Origin: Corynebacterium canis
GTDB lineage: Bacteria > Actinomycetota > Actinomycetes > Mycobacteriales > Mycobacteriaceae
Assembly: GCF_030408595.1 (NCBI RefSeq)
Contig: NZ_CP047080.1
Location: 1,695,247-1,759,246 of the forward strand
DNA length: 64,000 nucleotides
Reading direction: 5' to 3'
Shown: positions 28,175 through 39,071 of the stretch, piece after piece
Layout of the letters: each line of letters starts with the position of its first letter
How positions within the stretch are numbered: the first letter of the stretch is position 1
Program-made: the position numbers and the translations under genes
Notes under the pieces: generated by a model
The model's input: the letters and a program-made list of their open reading frames with translations, nothing else
The model's database searches: none
What the model was told of the DNA's origin: nothing

Positions 28175-31100
28175 GAGTAATCCAACTCCTGCAACGGGCA
28201 GACGGTGAGTTCGCCGGCGCGCAACGCCTCAATGCCCTGCACGGCCGCCGTCACCCCCTGCACAGTGGTCACCAGCGGAATACCCATGGTCACGGCGGCC
28301 GCACGGATGTCGTAACCATCGTGGCGAGCGCCCGAAGAACCCGCAGGTGTGTTCAAGATAAGGTCGACCTCGCCATTGTGAATACGGTCGACAATGGAAA
28401 CGCCTTCCCCTTCCGCCTTGACGTCCGATTGCTTCAGCACGGTTTCACATGCGACGCCGTTCCGGCGCAACATCCCAGCCGTGCCCGACGTGGCCAACAT
28501 GGTAAAGCCCAGGGACGCCAAACGCTGGATGGGGAAGATCAAGGTGCGCTTATCGCGATTGGCCACGGAAACGAACACAGTTCCGCTCGTGGGCAACGCG
28601 CCAAACGCGCCCGCCTCCGCCTTTGCATAGGCCGCGCCGAAATTATCGGCCAGGCCCATGACCTCGCCCGTTGACTTCATTTCTGGGCTCAGCAGCGAAT
28701 CCAACATGGTGCCGTCGGGACGGCGGAAACGATGGAACGGAAGTACGGCTTCCTTGACGGCAATCGGGGCGTCGAGAGGCAGCGAACCGCCGTCGTAATC
28801 GGTGGGAATCATGCCCTCCGCGCGCAACTCCGCCAACGTCGCGCCCAGCATAATGCGGGAAGCCGCCTTGGCCAGCGGAGTGCCTGTCGCCTTCGACACA
28901 AACGGCACGGTACGAGACGCACGCGGGTTCGCCTCGATCACATACAGAATGTCGTCCTTCAGTGCGAACTGCACGTTCATCAGGCCGCGCACACCGATAC
29001 CATGTGCGAGCGCCTCAGTGGACCGGCGGACCTTTTCAATATCCCCCGCGCCGAGCGTCATCGGGGGCAGGGCGCAGGCCGAGTCGCCGGAGTGAATACC
29101 GGCCTCCTCGATGTGCTCCATCACGCCCGCCAAATACACCTCGGTGCCGTCGCAGAGGGCGTCCACGTCGATCTCGATGGCGTTGTCTAGGAAGCGGTCT
29201 ACAAGCACCGGGTGATCGCTGGTGATCTCGGTTGCACGTTCGATGTAATCGCGGAGCGAAGACTGGTCATAGACGATCTCCATGCCGCGGCCGCCGAGCA
29301 CATAGGAGGGGCGAACCAACACCGGGTAGCCGATGCGCTCCGCCACCTGACGGGCCTCATCAAAGCTGGTGGCGGTGCCGAACGCGGGGGCGGGCAACTG
29401 GGCGGCGCGCAACACCTCGCCGAACTCGCCGCGATCCTCCGCAAGGTTGATGGCCTCCGGGCTGGTGCCCACCACCGGAACGCCCGCATCGCGCAAACGT
29501 TCGGCGAGACCGAGGGGCGTTTGACCGCCCAATTGGACGATCACGCCGGCGACGGTGCCGGACTGGGATTCGGCGTGGTACACCTCCATAACGTCCTCGA
29601 AGGTGAGCGGCTCAAAGTACAGGCGATCGGCCGTATCGTAGTCCGTGGACACGGTCTCCGGGTTGCAGTTCACCATTACCGTTTCAAAGCCCACCCGGGA
29701 CAATTCGAGGGCGGCGTGGACGCACGAATAATCGAACTCAATGCCCTGGCCGATGCGGTTCGGGCCGGAGCCGAGGATGATCACCTTTTCCTTTTCGGTC
29801 TGCGGGGTGACCTCCGACTCCGCCGCCGGATCCAGCTCGTAAGCCGAGTAGTGGTACGGCGTCTTGGCCTCAAACTCCGCCGCGCAAGTATCCACCGTTT
29901 TAAACACGGGGCGGATGCCCAACGACCAGCGCAGGCGGCGCACCCCGTCCTCGCCTGCGAACTCGGGGCGCAACACGGCGATCTGGCGGTCCGACAGGCC
30001 GAAGAACTTCGCGCGGCGCAGCAATTGCTCGCTGAGCACGGGGGCTTCGACGAGTTCGGCGCGGAACTCCACCAGCGCCTGCAGCTCGGCGAGGAACCAC
30101 GGGTCGATGCCGGAAGCCTCGTACACGTCTTCGATGCTGGCGCCGAGGCGCAGGGCCAGCTCGGCATCGTACAAACGCCCCTCGGTCGGGCGGCGCAGAT
30201 CCTCCAAAATGGCGGCAACGTCGGTGGCTTTATCGCCGGCAAAGGACTCGTCTGGGACGGTCCAGAAACCGGCCTGCTTGTTTTCCAGCGAGCGCAGCAC
30301 CTTGCCCAGCGCCGCGATATAGTTGCGGCCGAGCGACATGGCCTCGCCCACGGATTTCATGGTGGTAGTGAGCGTATCGTCCGCGCCGGTGAACTTTTCA
30401 AACGCGAAGCGCGGCGCCTTCACCACCACATAATCGAGCGTAGGTTCGAAAGCGGCGGGGGTGACGCCCGTGATGTCATTGGTGATCTCGTCCAAGGTGT
30501 AGCCGATGGCCAGCTTCGCCGCGATCTTGGCGATCGGGAAGCCGGTGGCCTTGGAAGCCAACGCCGAAGACCGGGACACGCGCGGGTTCATTTCGATGGT
30601 GATAATGCGGCCATCGCGCGGATTAATGGCGAACTGGATATTGCAGCCGCCGGTATCCACGCCCACCTCGCGCAGAATCGCGATGCCCTGCGTGCGCAGC
30701 TTTTGGAACTCACGGTCGGTCAGCGTCATGGCCGGGGCGACGGTCACCGAGTCGCCGGTGTGCACGCCGAGGGCGTCCACGTTTTCGATGGAACACACGA
30801 CGACGACGTTATCCTTGGCGTCGCGCATAAGCTCCAGCTCGAACTCTTTCCAGCCGAGGATCGACTCCTCGATCAGCACATTGGCCTCCGGGGATGCGGC
30901 CAGGCCACCACCGGCGATACGTTCGAGGTCTTCGTCGGTATAAGCAAGACCGGAACCCAACCCGCCCATGGTGAATGAAGGCCGCACCACCACCGGCAAG
31001 CCCAGCTCAGCGACGGTTTCGCGCACCTCCTCCATGTTGTGGCACACGCGAGAGCGGGCGGATTCGCCGCCGACGCGGGCGACAATATCTTTGAACTTCT

Positions 31101-31503
31101 GCCGATCTTCGCCGCGTTCGATCGCCTCGATATCCGCGCCGATCAGCTCCACGTTGTACTTTTTCAGGGAGCCGCGACGGTCCAGCGCGATCGCCGTATT
31201 CAACGCGGTTTGCCCGCCGAGGGTGGCCAGCACGGCGTCGATAGGATGCCCGGCCGCGATCTCCGCTTCAAAAATCTTTTCTATGTATTCCGGCTGGATC
31301 GGCTCCACATAAGTGTGGTCCGCAAACTCCGGGTCGGTCATGATCGTCGCCGGGTTCGAGTTAATCAGCGTGACCCGCATGCCCTCCTCTTTGAGGACCC
31401 GGCAGGCCTGCGTCCCGGAATAATCGAATTCGCAAGCTTGGCCGATCACAATAGGGCCGGAACCGATCACCAGGACATGTGAAATATCTGTGCGCTTGGG
31501 CAT
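28171..31503 (-). CDS. carB: Carbamoyl-phosphate synthase, large subunit
   Basis: 1110 residues. Two homologous ATP-grasp synthetase halves are clear: [20 protein letters not shown] at the N-terminus and [20 protein letters not shown] near residue 575. A C-terminal MGS-like allosteric domain (about 950-1100) ends the protein. It makes carbamoyl phosphate from bicarbonate, ammonia delivered by CarA, and 2 ATP, feeding pyrimidine and arginine synthesis. It lies 23 bp after carA. Allosteric control by UMP is typical of the family. Confidence 0.97.
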   Translation of the reverse strand: MPKRTDISHVLVIGSGPIVIGQACEFDYSGTQACRVLKEEGMRVTLINSNPATIMTDPEFADHTYVEPIQPEYIEKIFEAEIAAGHPIDAVLATLGGQTALNTAIALDRRGSLKKYNVELIGADIEAIERGEDRQKFKDIVARVGGESARSRVCHNMEEVRETVAELGLPVVVRPSFTMGGLGSGLAYTDEDLERIAGGGLAASPEANVLIEESILGWKEFELELMRDAKDNVVVVCSIENVDALGVHTGDSVTVAPAMTLTDREFQKLRTQGIAILREVGVDTGGCNIQFAINPRDGRIITIEMNPRVSRSSALASKATGFPIAKIAAKLAIGYTLDEITNDITGVTPAAFEPTLDYVVVKAPRFAFEKFTGADDTLTTTMKSVGEAMSLGRNYIAALGKVLRSLENKQAGFWTVPDESFAGDKATDVAAILEDLRRPTEGRLYDAELALRLGASIEDVYEASGIDPWFLAELQALVEFRAELVEAPVLSEQLLRRAKFFGLSDRQIAVLRPEFAGEDGVRRLRWSLGIRPVFKTVDTCAAEFEAKTPYHYSAYELDPAAESEVTPQTEKEKVIILGSGPNRIGQGIEFDYSCVHAALELSRVGFETVMVNCNPETVSTDYDTADRLYFEPLTFEDVMEVYHAESQSGTVAGVIVQLGGQTPLGLAERLRDAGVPVVGTSPEAINLAEDRGEFGEVLRAAQLPAPAFGTATSFDEARQVAERIGYPVLVRPSYVLGGRGMEIVYDQSSLRDYIERATEITSDHPVLVDRFLDNAIEIDVDALCDGTEVYLAGVMEHIEEAGIHSGDSACALPPMTLGAGDIEKVRRSTEALAHGIGVRGLMNVQFALKDDILYVIEANPRASRTVPFVSKATGTPLAKAASRIMLGATLAELRAEGMIPTDYDGGSLPLDAPIAVKEAVLPFHRFRRPDGTMLDSLLSPEMKSTGEVMGLADNFGAAYAKAEAGAFGALPTSGTVFVSVANRDKRTLIFPIQRLASLGFTMLATSGTAGMLRRNGVACETVLKQSDVKAEGEGVSIVDRIHNGEVDLILNTPAGSSGARHDGYDIRAAAVTMGIPLVTTVQGVTAAVQGIEALRAGELTVCPLQELDYS

Positions 31504-31526
31504 GGTGAATTACCTTTCCTGGTTTC

Positions 31527-32702
31527 CTAGTGTGCGGCCTTGCGGGCGGCCATAATCTCGATAAAACGATCGAACAACGGGTTCGCATCGTGGGGGCCTG
31601 CGGCGGCTTCCGGGTGGTACTGCACCGAATACGCGTTGCCGCTATCCAGCGCGACGCCTTCCACCACCTCATCGTTCAAACACACGTGCGTAACGCGTGC
31701 GGGCCCGAAATCGGTGGAAAATTGCTGCCCACGCTCCCCCTTCAGCGCGAAGCCGTGGTTTTGCGAGGTGATCTCCACCTTGCCTTTAGCCAGGTCCAGC
31801 ACGGGCACGTTAATGCCGCGGTGTCCGAACTTCATTTTGTATGTTTCCAGGCCCAGCGCGCGGCCTAGGATTTGGTTGCCAAAGCAGATGCCAAAGAACG
31901 GGATATCCGCGGCGAGCACGTCACGCACCACGGCCACCATTTCATCCGCAGTGGCCGGGTCGCCGGGCCCGTTAGATACGAACACACCGTCGGGACGGTA
32001 GCCGACGATCTCCGCGTACGGGGTATTGGCGGGCACCACCACGCACCGCACCCCGCGCGCACTGAAATTGCGTATCGAATTTGTTTTCACACCCATGTCG
32101 TACGCGACCACCGTGTACTTCTCTTCGCCACTCGGCGGAACCTCGTACACACTATCGGTAGTCACCTCGCGCGCAAGGTCGGCGCCAGCCATGGCCGGTT
32201 GCGCCTGCACCTCAGCGAGCAGGTCCTCCAGGGGGCGCGCGGCGTCGGCACCCGAAAAAATACCCGCAGCCACCGAACCATGATTGCGCAGGTGCCGCAC
32301 CAGGGCCCGCGTATCGACGCCGCGAATGCCGACGATGTCTTGCGCGACCATCTCCTCCGCCAATGTGCGCTTCGAACGCCAGTTGGATACGCGGTGGGCG
32401 AGGTCGCGGATAATCACGCCCGCCACCCAGATGCGATCGCCCCGGGATTCGCCATCTTCATCGTTCCAACCGGTATTGCCAATCTGCGGTGCCGTAAACG
32501 TCACCAGCTGGCGGTGGAAGGAGGGATCGGTCATGGTTTCCTGGTAGCCGGTCATCGCGGTGGTAAACACGGCCTCGCCGAGGCGGGTACCAACGGCACC
32601 GAACGCCTCGCCCTGGAACACGCGACCGTCAGCCAACACAAGGTACGCCGGCTGGTTGCTGGTGGAAGGAGTCACGGAGTCGCCTTTCAAACGGGTGTTC
32701 AT
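31527..32702 (-). CDS. carA: Carbamoyl-phosphate synthase, small (glutaminase) subunit
   Basis: 391 residues. It hydrolyses glutamine and channels ammonia to CarB. The N-terminal CarA domain begins AYLVLADGRVFQGEAFG. The class I amidotransferase domain has the nucleophile Cys in PFFGICFGNQILG and the His/Glu in QYHPEAAAG. The ATG at 32700-32702 overlaps the pyrC stop in TAATG. A GTG at 32675 with AAAGG before it is an equally plausible start. Confidence 0.96.
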   Translation of the reverse strand: MNTRLKGDSVTPSTSNQPAYLVLADGRVFQGEAFGAVGTRLGEAVFTTAMTGYQETMTDPSFHRQLVTFTAPQIGNTGWNDEDGESRGDRIWVAGVIIRDLAHRVSNWRSKRTLAEEMVAQDIVGIRGVDTRALVRHLRNHGSVAAGIFSGADAARPLEDLLAEVQAQPAMAGADLAREVTTDSVYEVPPSGEEKYTVVAYDMGVKTNSIRNFSARGVRCVVVPANTPYAEIVGYRPDGVFVSNGPGDPATADEMVAVVRDVLAADIPFFGICFGNQILGRALGLETYKMKFGHRGINVPVLDLAKGKVEITSQNHGFALKGERGQQFSTDFGPARVTHVCLNDEVVEGVALDSGNAYSVQYHPEAAAGPHDANPLFDRFIEIMAARKAAH

Positions 32703-34057
32703 TATTGTTGTGCCTCAGTTCGCGGCGCCGAGGCGGTGCCGTGCTCGCACGTGACGTGGCCGCGCAGCACGGTGTGCACGACCTTGGTGTGGAATTCCAT
32801 CCCCTCGTACGGCGTGTTTTCGGATTTCGATGCCATCGCCTCGCCGGAGGCCACCCAGGTGCAATCCGGATCCACCACCGTCAGGTTGGCCGGCTCCCCC
32901 ACCGCGATCGGACGCCCGTGCCCCGGCAAACGCACGATCTCGCACGGACGTTCGCTCATCACCTTGGCCACCCAGCGCCAATCGGCGAGCCCGGTGCGCA
33001 CGAAAGTATCGGCGATAATTGCGAGCGAGGTTTCCAAGCCCAGCATCCCGGGGCGCGCATGTTCGAATTCGCAGCACTTTTCCTCGGAGCCGTGCGGGGC
33101 ATGGTCGGTGGCCACGCAATCGATCACGCCATCGAGAAGCGCCTGGCGCAGCGCCACCGTGTCGTGCGTCTCCCGCAGCGGCGGGTTCACGCGGTTCACG
33201 CCGTCATAACTGTACAAACGTTCGTCCGTGAGGATGAGGTGGTGCGGGGTCACCTCCGCCGTCATCGGAATGCCACGCTCCTTGGCCCAGGTAACCAATT
33301 CCACGGAGCCGACGGTGGAGGCGTGGCAGATATGCACGCGCCCGCCGTAGTCGCGGGCCAGCAGCGCATCGCGCGCCACGATGGATTCCTCGGCGGCGCG
33401 CGGCCACCCACGCAACCCAAGGCGCGCGGCGTGTTCGCCTTCGTGTGCTACCGCGCCTTCGGTGAGCCGGGGTTCCTCACAGTGTTGCGCAAGCAGCACG
33501 TCCTGGCCGCGCGAATATTCGATCGCCCGGCGCATGATCTGCGGGTTATCCACGCACTTGCCGTCATCGGAAAACATGCGCACCTTAGCGGCAGATTGCG
33601 CCATCATGCCGAACTCCGTGAGCTCCTTGCCCGCCAGACCCTTGGTAATGGAACCGACCGGGTGCACATCGCACAAGCCGATGGCCTGGCCCTTGTACCA
33701 CACGGATTCGGCGATCACCGGCTGGTCCAAAACCGGCTGGGTATTGGCCATGGTAAACACCGCCGTAAACCCGCCCTGAGCTGCGGCGGCGGACCCGGTG
33801 GCAATGGTTTCTGTGTCTTCGCGGCCGGGCTCGCGCAAGTGCACGTGGATGTCCACCAAACCGGGCAACAGCACGTTTCCGCCGCCGTCGAGCACGCGGT
33901 CTGCGGTGGTGTCGGCCGCGGCGTCGAGATCCGCGATCACGCCGTCTTGCACCAGTACGTTGACCGCCTCGCCTTCCCCGTAGGGGCGGACATTGCGGAT
34001 TAATAGGGTGCCGGTTGCGGCCGGGCCGAGCGTACCGGTTTCGGGATATTCAATCAT
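32702..34057 (-). CDS. pyrC: Dihydroorotase
   Basis: 451 residues from ATG at 34055-34057, with AGGGGAAAAG just upstream. It is a class I zinc dihydroorotase: the metal motif [10 protein letters not shown] is near residue 60, and the catalytic Asp is in [10 protein letters not shown]. It cyclises carbamoyl-aspartate to dihydroorotate. It sits 25 bp after pyrB and overlaps carA by one base. The longer frame to 34105 runs into pyrB's end and is less likely. Confidence 0.96.
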   Translation of the reverse strand: MIEYPETGTLGPAATGTLLIRNVRPYGEGEAVNVLVQDGVIADLDAAADTTADRVLDGGGNVLLPGLVDIHVHLREPGREDTETIATGSAAAAQGGFTAVFTMANTQPVLDQPVIAESVWYKGQAIGLCDVHPVGSITKGLAGKELTEFGMMAQSAAKVRMFSDDGKCVDNPQIMRRAIEYSRGQDVLLAQHCEEPRLTEGAVAHEGEHAARLGLRGWPRAAEESIVARDALLARDYGGRVHICHASTVGSVELVTWAKERGIPMTAEVTPHHLILTDERLYSYDGVNRVNPPLRETHDTVALRQALLDGVIDCVATDHAPHGSEEKCCEFEHARPGMLGLETSLAIIADTFVRTGLADWRWVAKVMSERPCEIVRLPGHGRPIAVGEPANLTVVDPDCTWVASGEAMASKSENTPYEGMEFHTKVVHTVLRGHVTCEHGTASAPRTEAQQ

Positions 34058-34082
34058 CTTTTCCCCTTGAAGTTTGCGGTAG

Positions 34083-35012
34083 TTACAGTGCGGGGGAACC
34101 GACACCGATAATCAGATTAAACAGCACAGCCATGCGAACATGGACGCCATTGGAGACCTGCTGCAGGATCGCGGTTTGCGGAGCGTCGGCCACGGCATCG
34201 TTGATTTCCATGCCGCGCAACATGGGCCCGGGGTGCATCACGATGGCGTGCTCAGGCAGGCTCGCCAGCCGCTGCTTGGACAGCCCGTACAGCGTCGCGT
34301 ATTCCCGATGCGAGGGGAAGAACCCGCCCAACATACGTTCTTGTTGCACCCGCAGCATCATCACCACATCGGCGTCGCGGATTTCCTCGTCCATGGCGTA
34401 CGTCGCTCGCACCGGCCACGTATCGACGCCCGTCGGGAGCAACGTCGGCGGCGCCACCAGCACCACCTCAGCACCCAAGGCGGACAACAAATCTACATTC
34501 GAACGGACCACGCGGGAATGCAGGCAATCCCCCACGATCACCACTTTGCGGTCGGTGATATTGCCAAGGCGCTGGCGCATCGTCACGGCGTCGAGAAGCG
34601 CCTGGGTGGGGTGCTGGTGGGAGCCGTCGCCGGCATTGATCACGCTGGGTCCGTCCAGCCAGCCGGCGACCTGCTGCGCCGCGCCCGAGGACGGGTGGCG
34701 CATCACGATCGCATCGGCACCGATTGCGTGCAAAGTAGCGGCGGTATCGCGCAGCGACTCGCCCTTTTTCACGCTCGAGGAGGAGGCGGAAATATTGATC
34801 ACATCGGCGCTCATCCACTTCCCCGCCGTCTCAAATGAAGACCGGGTACGCGTGGAGTTTTCATAGAACAAAGTAAACACCGTGCGGCCGCGAAGCGTGG
34901 GGAGTTTTTTCACCTCCCGATCCAGCAATGCCTCGCGGAACCTATCTGCCTCATCCATGATGTGGAGGATCTCGTCTTTGCTTAAATCCGAGATCGAAAG
35001 CAAATGTTTCAC
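34083..35012 (-). CDS. pyrB: Aspartate carbamoyltransferase catalytic subunit
   Basis: 309 residues. The carbamoyl-phosphate site [15 protein letters not shown] (about residues 50-65) and the [17 protein letters not shown] motif are diagnostic. It joins carbamoyl phosphate and aspartate, the first committed pyrimidine step. There is no regulatory pyrI nearby, as usual in actinobacteria. It is 10 bp downstream of pyrR on the same transcript. Confidence 0.97.
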   Translation of the reverse strand: MKHLLSISDLSKDEILHIMDEADRFREALLDREVKKLPTLRGRTVFTLFYENSTRTRSSFETAGKWMSADVINISASSSSVKKGESLRDTAATLHAIGADAIVMRHPSSGAAQQVAGWLDGPSVINAGDGSHQHPTQALLDAVTMRQRLGNITDRKVVIVGDCLHSRVVRSNVDLLSALGAEVVLVAPPTLLPTGVDTWPVRATYAMDEEIRDADVVMMLRVQQERMLGGFFPSHREYATLYGLSKQRLASLPEHAIVMHPGPMLRGMEINDAVADAPQTAILQQVSNGVHVRMAVLFNLIIGVGSPAL

Positions 35013-35022
35013 AATAAGCTTC

Positions 35023-35586
35023 CTATTCGCTACGGGTAAGAGTCACTGCATCACGGCCATCAATTTCGGCGAAGGAAACCGCGATATCTTCGGCGCGGGA
35101 GGTGGGCAGGTTTTTACCCACATAATCGGCGCGAATTGGCAATTGCCGGTGCCCGCGATCCACAAACACCGCGAGTTGGATTTGCTCCGGGCGGCCGATA
35201 TCGCGCAATGCATCGAGGGCGGCGCGGATGGTGCGGCCGGAATACAACACATCGTCCACAAGAATGACCGTGGCACCATCTATCCCGGAATCCGGGATCG
35301 TGGTTGGGCGCAATGCGCGCCGCGGGTGCGTGCGCAAATCATCGCGGTACAGCGTGATATCCAAAGCCCCTACGGGCACCTCAACCCCCGAGAATTCCTG
35401 AATCTTTGCGGCCAATCGTTTAGCCAATGGCACGCCGCCGGAGGGAATACCCAACAGCATGACGGTGCCGGCGTCGGCGGAATCCAACGCCGTTTTTTCA
35501 ATAATTTGGTGCGCGATGCGTGCGACGGTTCGGCCCACATCGTCTGCACTCAGCAACTCCGTTGTGGCCAAATTGTCTTGCTCCAT
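35023..35586 (-). CDS. pyrR: PyrR bifunctional regulator / uracil phosphoribosyltransferase
   Basis: 187 residues with the phosphoribosyltransferase PRPP loop [20 protein letters not shown] near residue 103. In Bacillus PyrR binds leader RNA with UMP and attenuates the pyr operon; in M. smegmatis it represses translation. It is the first gene of pyrR-pyrB-pyrC-carA-carB-pyrF. The ATG at 35584-35586 has an AAGGAGG site, and a short hairpin with a PyrR-like loop sits a few bases upstream of that site. Confidence 0.95.
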   Translation of the reverse strand: MEQDNLATTELLSADDVGRTVARIAHQIIEKTALDSADAGTVMLLGIPSGGVPLAKRLAAKIQEFSGVEVPVGALDITLYRDDLRTHPRRALRPTTIPDSGIDGATVILVDDVLYSGRTIRAALDALRDIGRPEQIQLAVFVDRGHRQLPIRADYVGKNLPTSRAEDIAVSFAEIDGRDAVTLTRSE

Positions 35587-35591
35587 CGTGA

Positions 35592-35616
35592 CCTCCTTCC
35601 CCGCCTCTCGGTGCGG
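35592..35616 (-). promoter_or_regulatory. Candidate PyrR-binding hairpin next to the pyrR ribosome binding site
   Basis: In the minus-strand transcript CCGC-ACCGAGAG-GCGG (35616-35601) forms a short hairpin whose CCGAGAGG loop resembles the conserved CCAGAGAGG-type loop of Bacillus PyrR sites. The AAGGAGG site (35598-35592) follows two bases later. Binding would block ribosome access and thereby the whole operon. The stem is only 4 bp as read, so this is tentative. Confidence 0.4.
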
Positions 35617-35849
35617 TCCGTTAAAGGATGTCTCCCATTGTGTTAAGAACTGCGAACAACCTTATCATTGCCGCGTGCGGCATCGCTATACAGCTTGGTG
35701 CTACCGCGCACCGTCGGTTGCGCACTTCGAAATAGCCCGGGCGGCGGTCGCACACGTGGGGTTTTCCGCTACTTCGGCACGGCGACGGAACGCGCAAAGG
35801 TCTATGCTTGAGTGACATCGCAGCGCCAACCCCGGAGGGGACTATCGTC

Positions 35850-37235
35850 GTGAGTCACACCGCGCAACACTTCGTTCCACACGCCCCAGAGGTGGTTTGG
35901 GATTGGTTGTCCCGCCCCGGGGCCGTAGTTCGCCTCGCGCCCAAGTTTGTGCCCATGGTCCCGATCGAAGAGCCCAAGCGCCTCGCCGACGGCACCACCG
36001 TGTTTTCGCTGCCCGCCGGCCTGCGCTGGGTGTCCCGCTACAACCTGGTGGACTATGTGCCCGGCCAGCGCGCCACCAGCCTGTGCATCAAGGCCCCGCT
36101 CAAGGCGCTGTCGAATTGGCGGCACACGCACACCCTCACCCCGCAGGGCGATGGCACGCTGATTACGGAAGAAGTGCACACGAATATGCCCACCTCTTCC
36201 GTGGAGGCGATGCTGGCGTACCGGCAACACCAGCTGGTTTCGGACCTCGCCACCTTGCAAGCCCTCGGCCCGCTGAACGCCAAGCCCAAGGTCATCGCGA
36301 TGACCGGCACGCACGGCCTAGTGGGCCGCTCGCTGCGGGCGCTGCTGACCACCTCCGGGCATCGCGTGATTTCGCTGGTTCGGGATTTGGAGGAGCCCTC
36401 CACCACGCCTGGGGCGATCAATCGCACCGCCGAGGACCAGCGCCTGTGGGATCCGGTTTCCCCCGCCCTAGACCTGCTGGAAGGCGTGGATTGCCTGGTG
36501 CATTTGGCGGGCGAACCGCTCGTCGGCAGGTTTCATGAGGAGCACCGACGCGCTATTCGCGCATCCCGCGTGGGGCCGACAGCTGCGCTGGCACGCCGGG
36601 CGGCCGCGTCGTCGACATGCACGGTAATGGTGTGCGCCTCGGCGATCGGCTACTACGGGCATGAACACTCGGACACGCCGGTGGACGAAACAGCGCCCAA
36701 GGGGGAAGGTTTCCTCGCGGACGTCACCGCCGATTGGGAGGACGCCTGCTCGCCCGCCGTGGATGCCGGAGTGCGGGTGGTCAGCGTGCGCACCGGGGTG
36801 ACGTTAAGTAGTTGGGGCGGCATCCTTCCAATCGTGCGCACCTTGTTCTCGACGGGCTTAGGTGGGCATGTTGGCTCGGGTGAGCACAGATTGTCATGGA
36901 TTTCTTTGGACGATTTAACGGATATTTATCGTCTCGCAATTTTGGACGAATCCTTGGTCGGTCCGATCAACGCCGTGGCGCCAAGCCCGATCACGCATCG
37001 AGATTTCTCGCGGGAGCTCGGATCGCAGATGGGACGGCCTTCTATCATTCCAATTCCCAGTTTCGGGCCGCGGCTCTTGCTTGGTTCTCAGGGCGCTCAA
37101 GAGTTGGTTTTAGCTGATCACAATGTGTGCTCATCCGTACTTACGAGCGAATTCCGGCACCCGACTATCGATAGTGCGCTGGCCCACGAGTTGGGTGGCG
37201 AAGGCTTCCGAGATGCGTCGGACACGATAGGCTAA
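35850..37235 (+). CDS. SRPBCC domain fused to a TIGR01777-type NAD-dependent epimerase
   Basis: 461 residues from GTG at 35850, with GGAGGGG at about 35834-35840. The N-terminal ~145 residues (VPHAPEVVWDWLSRPGAVVR, PGQRATSLCIKAPL) are an SRPBCC/polyketide-cyclase-like ligand domain. The rest is a short-chain-dehydrogenase-like epimerase of the SulA/YfcH type with the nucleotide loop GTHGLVGRSLRALL, the VHLAGEPLVG stretch and the SAIGYYGHEHSD active-site region. The substrate is unknown. The fusion is seen in other corynebacteria. It is divergent from pyrR and followed after 4 bp by four YbjN-like genes. Confidence 0.88.
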   Translation: MSHTAQHFVPHAPEVVWDWLSRPGAVVRLAPKFVPMVPIEEPKRLADGTTVFSLPAGLRWVSRYNLVDYVPGQRATSLCIKAPLKALSNWRHTHTLTPQGDGTLITEEVHTNMPTSSVEAMLAYRQHQLVSDLATLQALGPLNAKPKVIAMTGTHGLVGRSLRALLTTSGHRVISLVRDLEEPSTTPGAINRTAEDQRLWDPVSPALDLLEGVDCLVHLAGEPLVGRFHEEHRRAIRASRVGPTAALARRAAASSTCTVMVCASAIGYYGHEHSDTPVDETAPKGEGFLADVTADWEDACSPAVDAGVRVVSVRTGVTLSSWGGILPIVRTLFSTGLGGHVGSGEHRLSWISLDDLTDIYRLAILDESLVGPINAVAPSPITHRDFSRELGSQMGRPSIIPIPSFGPRLLLGSQGAQELVLADHNVCSSVLTSEFRHPTIDSALAHELGGEGFRDASDTIG

Positions 37236-37239
37236 ACCT

Positions 37240-37680
37240 GTGACTGATTCTGAACCCACCGCCGTAACCCTCGATCGCGTTGCGGAAATATTCCAGGCTG
37301 AGAAGCTTGAATACATTCCCGAAGAGGAAGGTTTGCTGCGCACGGGCTTCCCTAACGCCGCAGTGAGCCTTGTCATCGAAGGCGATTATTTGCTTTTCGA
37401 CGCCGCGTGGCGCGGCACCCCACCCAGCGGCGACGCCCCTATTATCCTCGGCGCCGTCAACGAGTGGAACTTGACGCAGATGATGCCAAGCCTGAGTTTC
37501 AGTGAAATCACTGAAGGTAGTCTGAATCTGCGGGCACATCGTGGTTTGTATATCGGTCACGGCGCGACGCGCAATCAAATCGGCGCGTTTGTCATGTCCG
37601 CAATCGAAAATACCCGGTCGTGTTTTCACTGGCTGGAAACTCAGTTTCCGCAGTATGTTACGTGGGAGGAAGCCGAATGA
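37240..37680 (+). CDS. YbjN-like protein 1
   Basis: 146 residues. The pattern VTLDRVAEIFQAEKLEYIPE, then a beta-rich region (LLFDAAWRGTPP) and a helical end resembles the YbjN domain (type III secretion chaperone-like fold). E. coli YbjN affects motility and stress phenotypes, but its biochemistry is unknown. It starts 4 bp after the epimerase stop and overlaps the next gene by 4 bp (ATGA). It is the first of four tandem family members, with no signal peptide or membrane segment. Confidence 0.72.
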   Translation: MTDSEPTAVTLDRVAEIFQAEKLEYIPEEEGLLRTGFPNAAVSLVIEGDYLLFDAAWRGTPPSGDAPIILGAVNEWNLTQMMPSLSFSEITEGSLNLRAHRGLYIGHGATRNQIGAFVMSAIENTRSCFHWLETQFPQYVTWEEAE

Positions 37681-38087
37681 TCAGCGCCGTAACCTTAGAG
37701 CGGGTGCGCAGTGCCATGCAATATTTCGGCATCGAACTCGCCCCGCATGAAGAGATCGCCACGGCGAACCTGAATGGCTACCCCGTGACCTTCGCGGTGA
37801 TCGGCCGCGCGATCCTGATTGTGCGGGCGGATTGCACCACGGACGAACCCGTTGCGGATGGCAATCCCGCCAAATTCTTAGCCTGCAATCATTTCAATGC
37901 TTTTAATTTTCAATGCAAGGCGGCGATTATGGACCGCATTGAAAACATTGTGATTCGCACCGAATGCGAAATCATGGTGGCGGCCGGAATGACCGACGAT
38001 CAATTGCGCGCCGCCCTTAAGGAGTCTGTGGACCACATTCTCCAAGCCCAGAAAGCAATCGCCCAACTCGCAGATTCAATGTCTTAA
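37677..38087 (+). CDS. YbjN-like protein 2
   Basis: 136 residues from ATG at 37677 (MISAVTLERVRSAMQYFGIE). The start overlaps the previous stop as ATGA. The same N-terminal plan as protein 1 is visible (VTLERVRSAMQYFGIEL vs VTLDRVAEIFQAEKLEY). The middle has FLACNHFNAFNFQCKAAI, and the C-terminus is a charged helix (DQLRAALKESVDHILQAQKA). Function unknown; the tight overlaps suggest stoichiometric expression with its neighbours. Confidence 0.72.
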   Translation: MISAVTLERVRSAMQYFGIELAPHEEIATANLNGYPVTFAVIGRAILIVRADCTTDEPVADGNPAKFLACNHFNAFNFQCKAAIMDRIENIVIRTECEIMVAAGMTDDQLRAALKESVDHILQAQKAIAQLADSMS

Positions 38088-38569
38088 TGCTTACCCCAAA
38101 TCCTCTTTCCCGTGTCGTTGCTTGGTTAAACCGCGAAGGAATGCGGTTTGAATTGATTGGCGAAACCGTCCGCGTGCGCTCGCAACGCTGGCATGTGGAT
38201 TTCTCCTACGATGCCACGCTGGACCAGCTCAAAGCGCTGTGCACGTGGGAGGGCAAACCAAGATACGAAAACCTCGACGAATTCATCACCTTTATCACCG
38301 ACTGGAACTACGAACTCCTGCAGCCGACGGCAATCCTGGAAACCCCCACCCCCACCACCATGGAACTCCGCGGCCGCATTACCCTGCCCAACGCCTCCCT
38401 ACTGCCGGGCACAAACATCGCGACCTTTGCCATGATGTCCTGGATCATGTGCCAACACCTCATGCTCACCGTGGAATGCTCGCTGCCCGGCGGCAAACTT
38501 GGCCTGGCCAACGCCAATCCGTTCCTGATCCAGCCCGAAACGCTGCGCCGAATGGGGCCCGCTTCATGA
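38087..38569 (+). CDS. YbjN-like protein 3
   Basis: 160 residues. The ATG shares its A with the preceding stop (TAATG). It opens with SRVVAWLNREGMRFELIGET, the same fold start, and contains ELRGRITLPNASLLPGTN and a hydrophobic helix (IATFAMMSWIMCQHLML). It is more divergent than 1 and 2, so the family call is by context and pattern. It overlaps protein 4 by 4 bp. Confidence 0.65.
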   Translation: MLTPNPLSRVVAWLNREGMRFELIGETVRVRSQRWHVDFSYDATLDQLKALCTWEGKPRYENLDEFITFITDWNYELLQPTAILETPTPTTMELRGRITLPNASLLPGTNIATFAMMSWIMCQHLMLTVECSLPGGKLGLANANPFLIQPETLRRMGPAS

Positions 38570-39012
38570 GGGCCATCAACCTCGCGCGGGTGGCCACCGC
38601 CTTTAAAAACATCGGCGTGGAAACGGAGCTCGATTCCAATCAGCTCAATATCATCCAGCTGCGCGTACCCATCGCCGCCTCCGTGGAATCCGGCCAACTC
38701 CTCGTCTTGGCGGCCGACTGGGACCTGGAACTTGATAACACCCCTGAGCTGCAGCGCGACCTATTCTTCCGCATCAACGATTTCCACCGCAAATACACCC
38801 GCATCAAAATCGCGATGGATACCGAGAACGAACACGCCGTCCTATCATTTTTCGACGTAATCTCCTGCCACCCCGGGCTCAGCGACAGCCTCCTCGAACT
38901 CACCCTGCAAAGCAGCCTCGGCGGATTAATCCACGCCGCCTACGAACTCAGCTCCCAAATCCCCGGCGCCGATGTCAGCCCCGCCCCCACCACCGAATGG
39001 GGCGGCGTCTAA
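38566..39012 (+). CDS. YbjN-like protein 4
   Basis: 148 residues from ATG at 38566. INLARVATAFKNIGVETELD matches the N-terminal pattern of the other three, followed by DLFFRINDFHRKYTRIKIAM and a C-terminal helix that ends GADVSPAPTTEWGGV. It is the last gene of the five-gene plus-strand unit. It is followed by repeats, with no clear terminator. Confidence 0.7.
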   Translation: MRAINLARVATAFKNIGVETELDSNQLNIIQLRVPIAASVESGQLLVLAADWDLELDNTPELQRDLFFRINDFHRKYTRIKIAMDTENEHAVLSFFDVISCHPGLSDSLLELTLQSSLGGLIHAAYELSSQIPGADVSPAPTTEWGGV

Positions 39013-39071
39013 CCCCCTGCCGCGGATCCGCCCACAAGCTGCGTTGTGCCCGCTGGGTTACACCCCTCCCT

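Noticed and set aside
30000..30900. Long plus-strand open frame opposite carB (29212-30978)
   Set aside because: It is a high-GC shadow of carB, with His/Arg-rich sequence, no family resemblance and no start signal.
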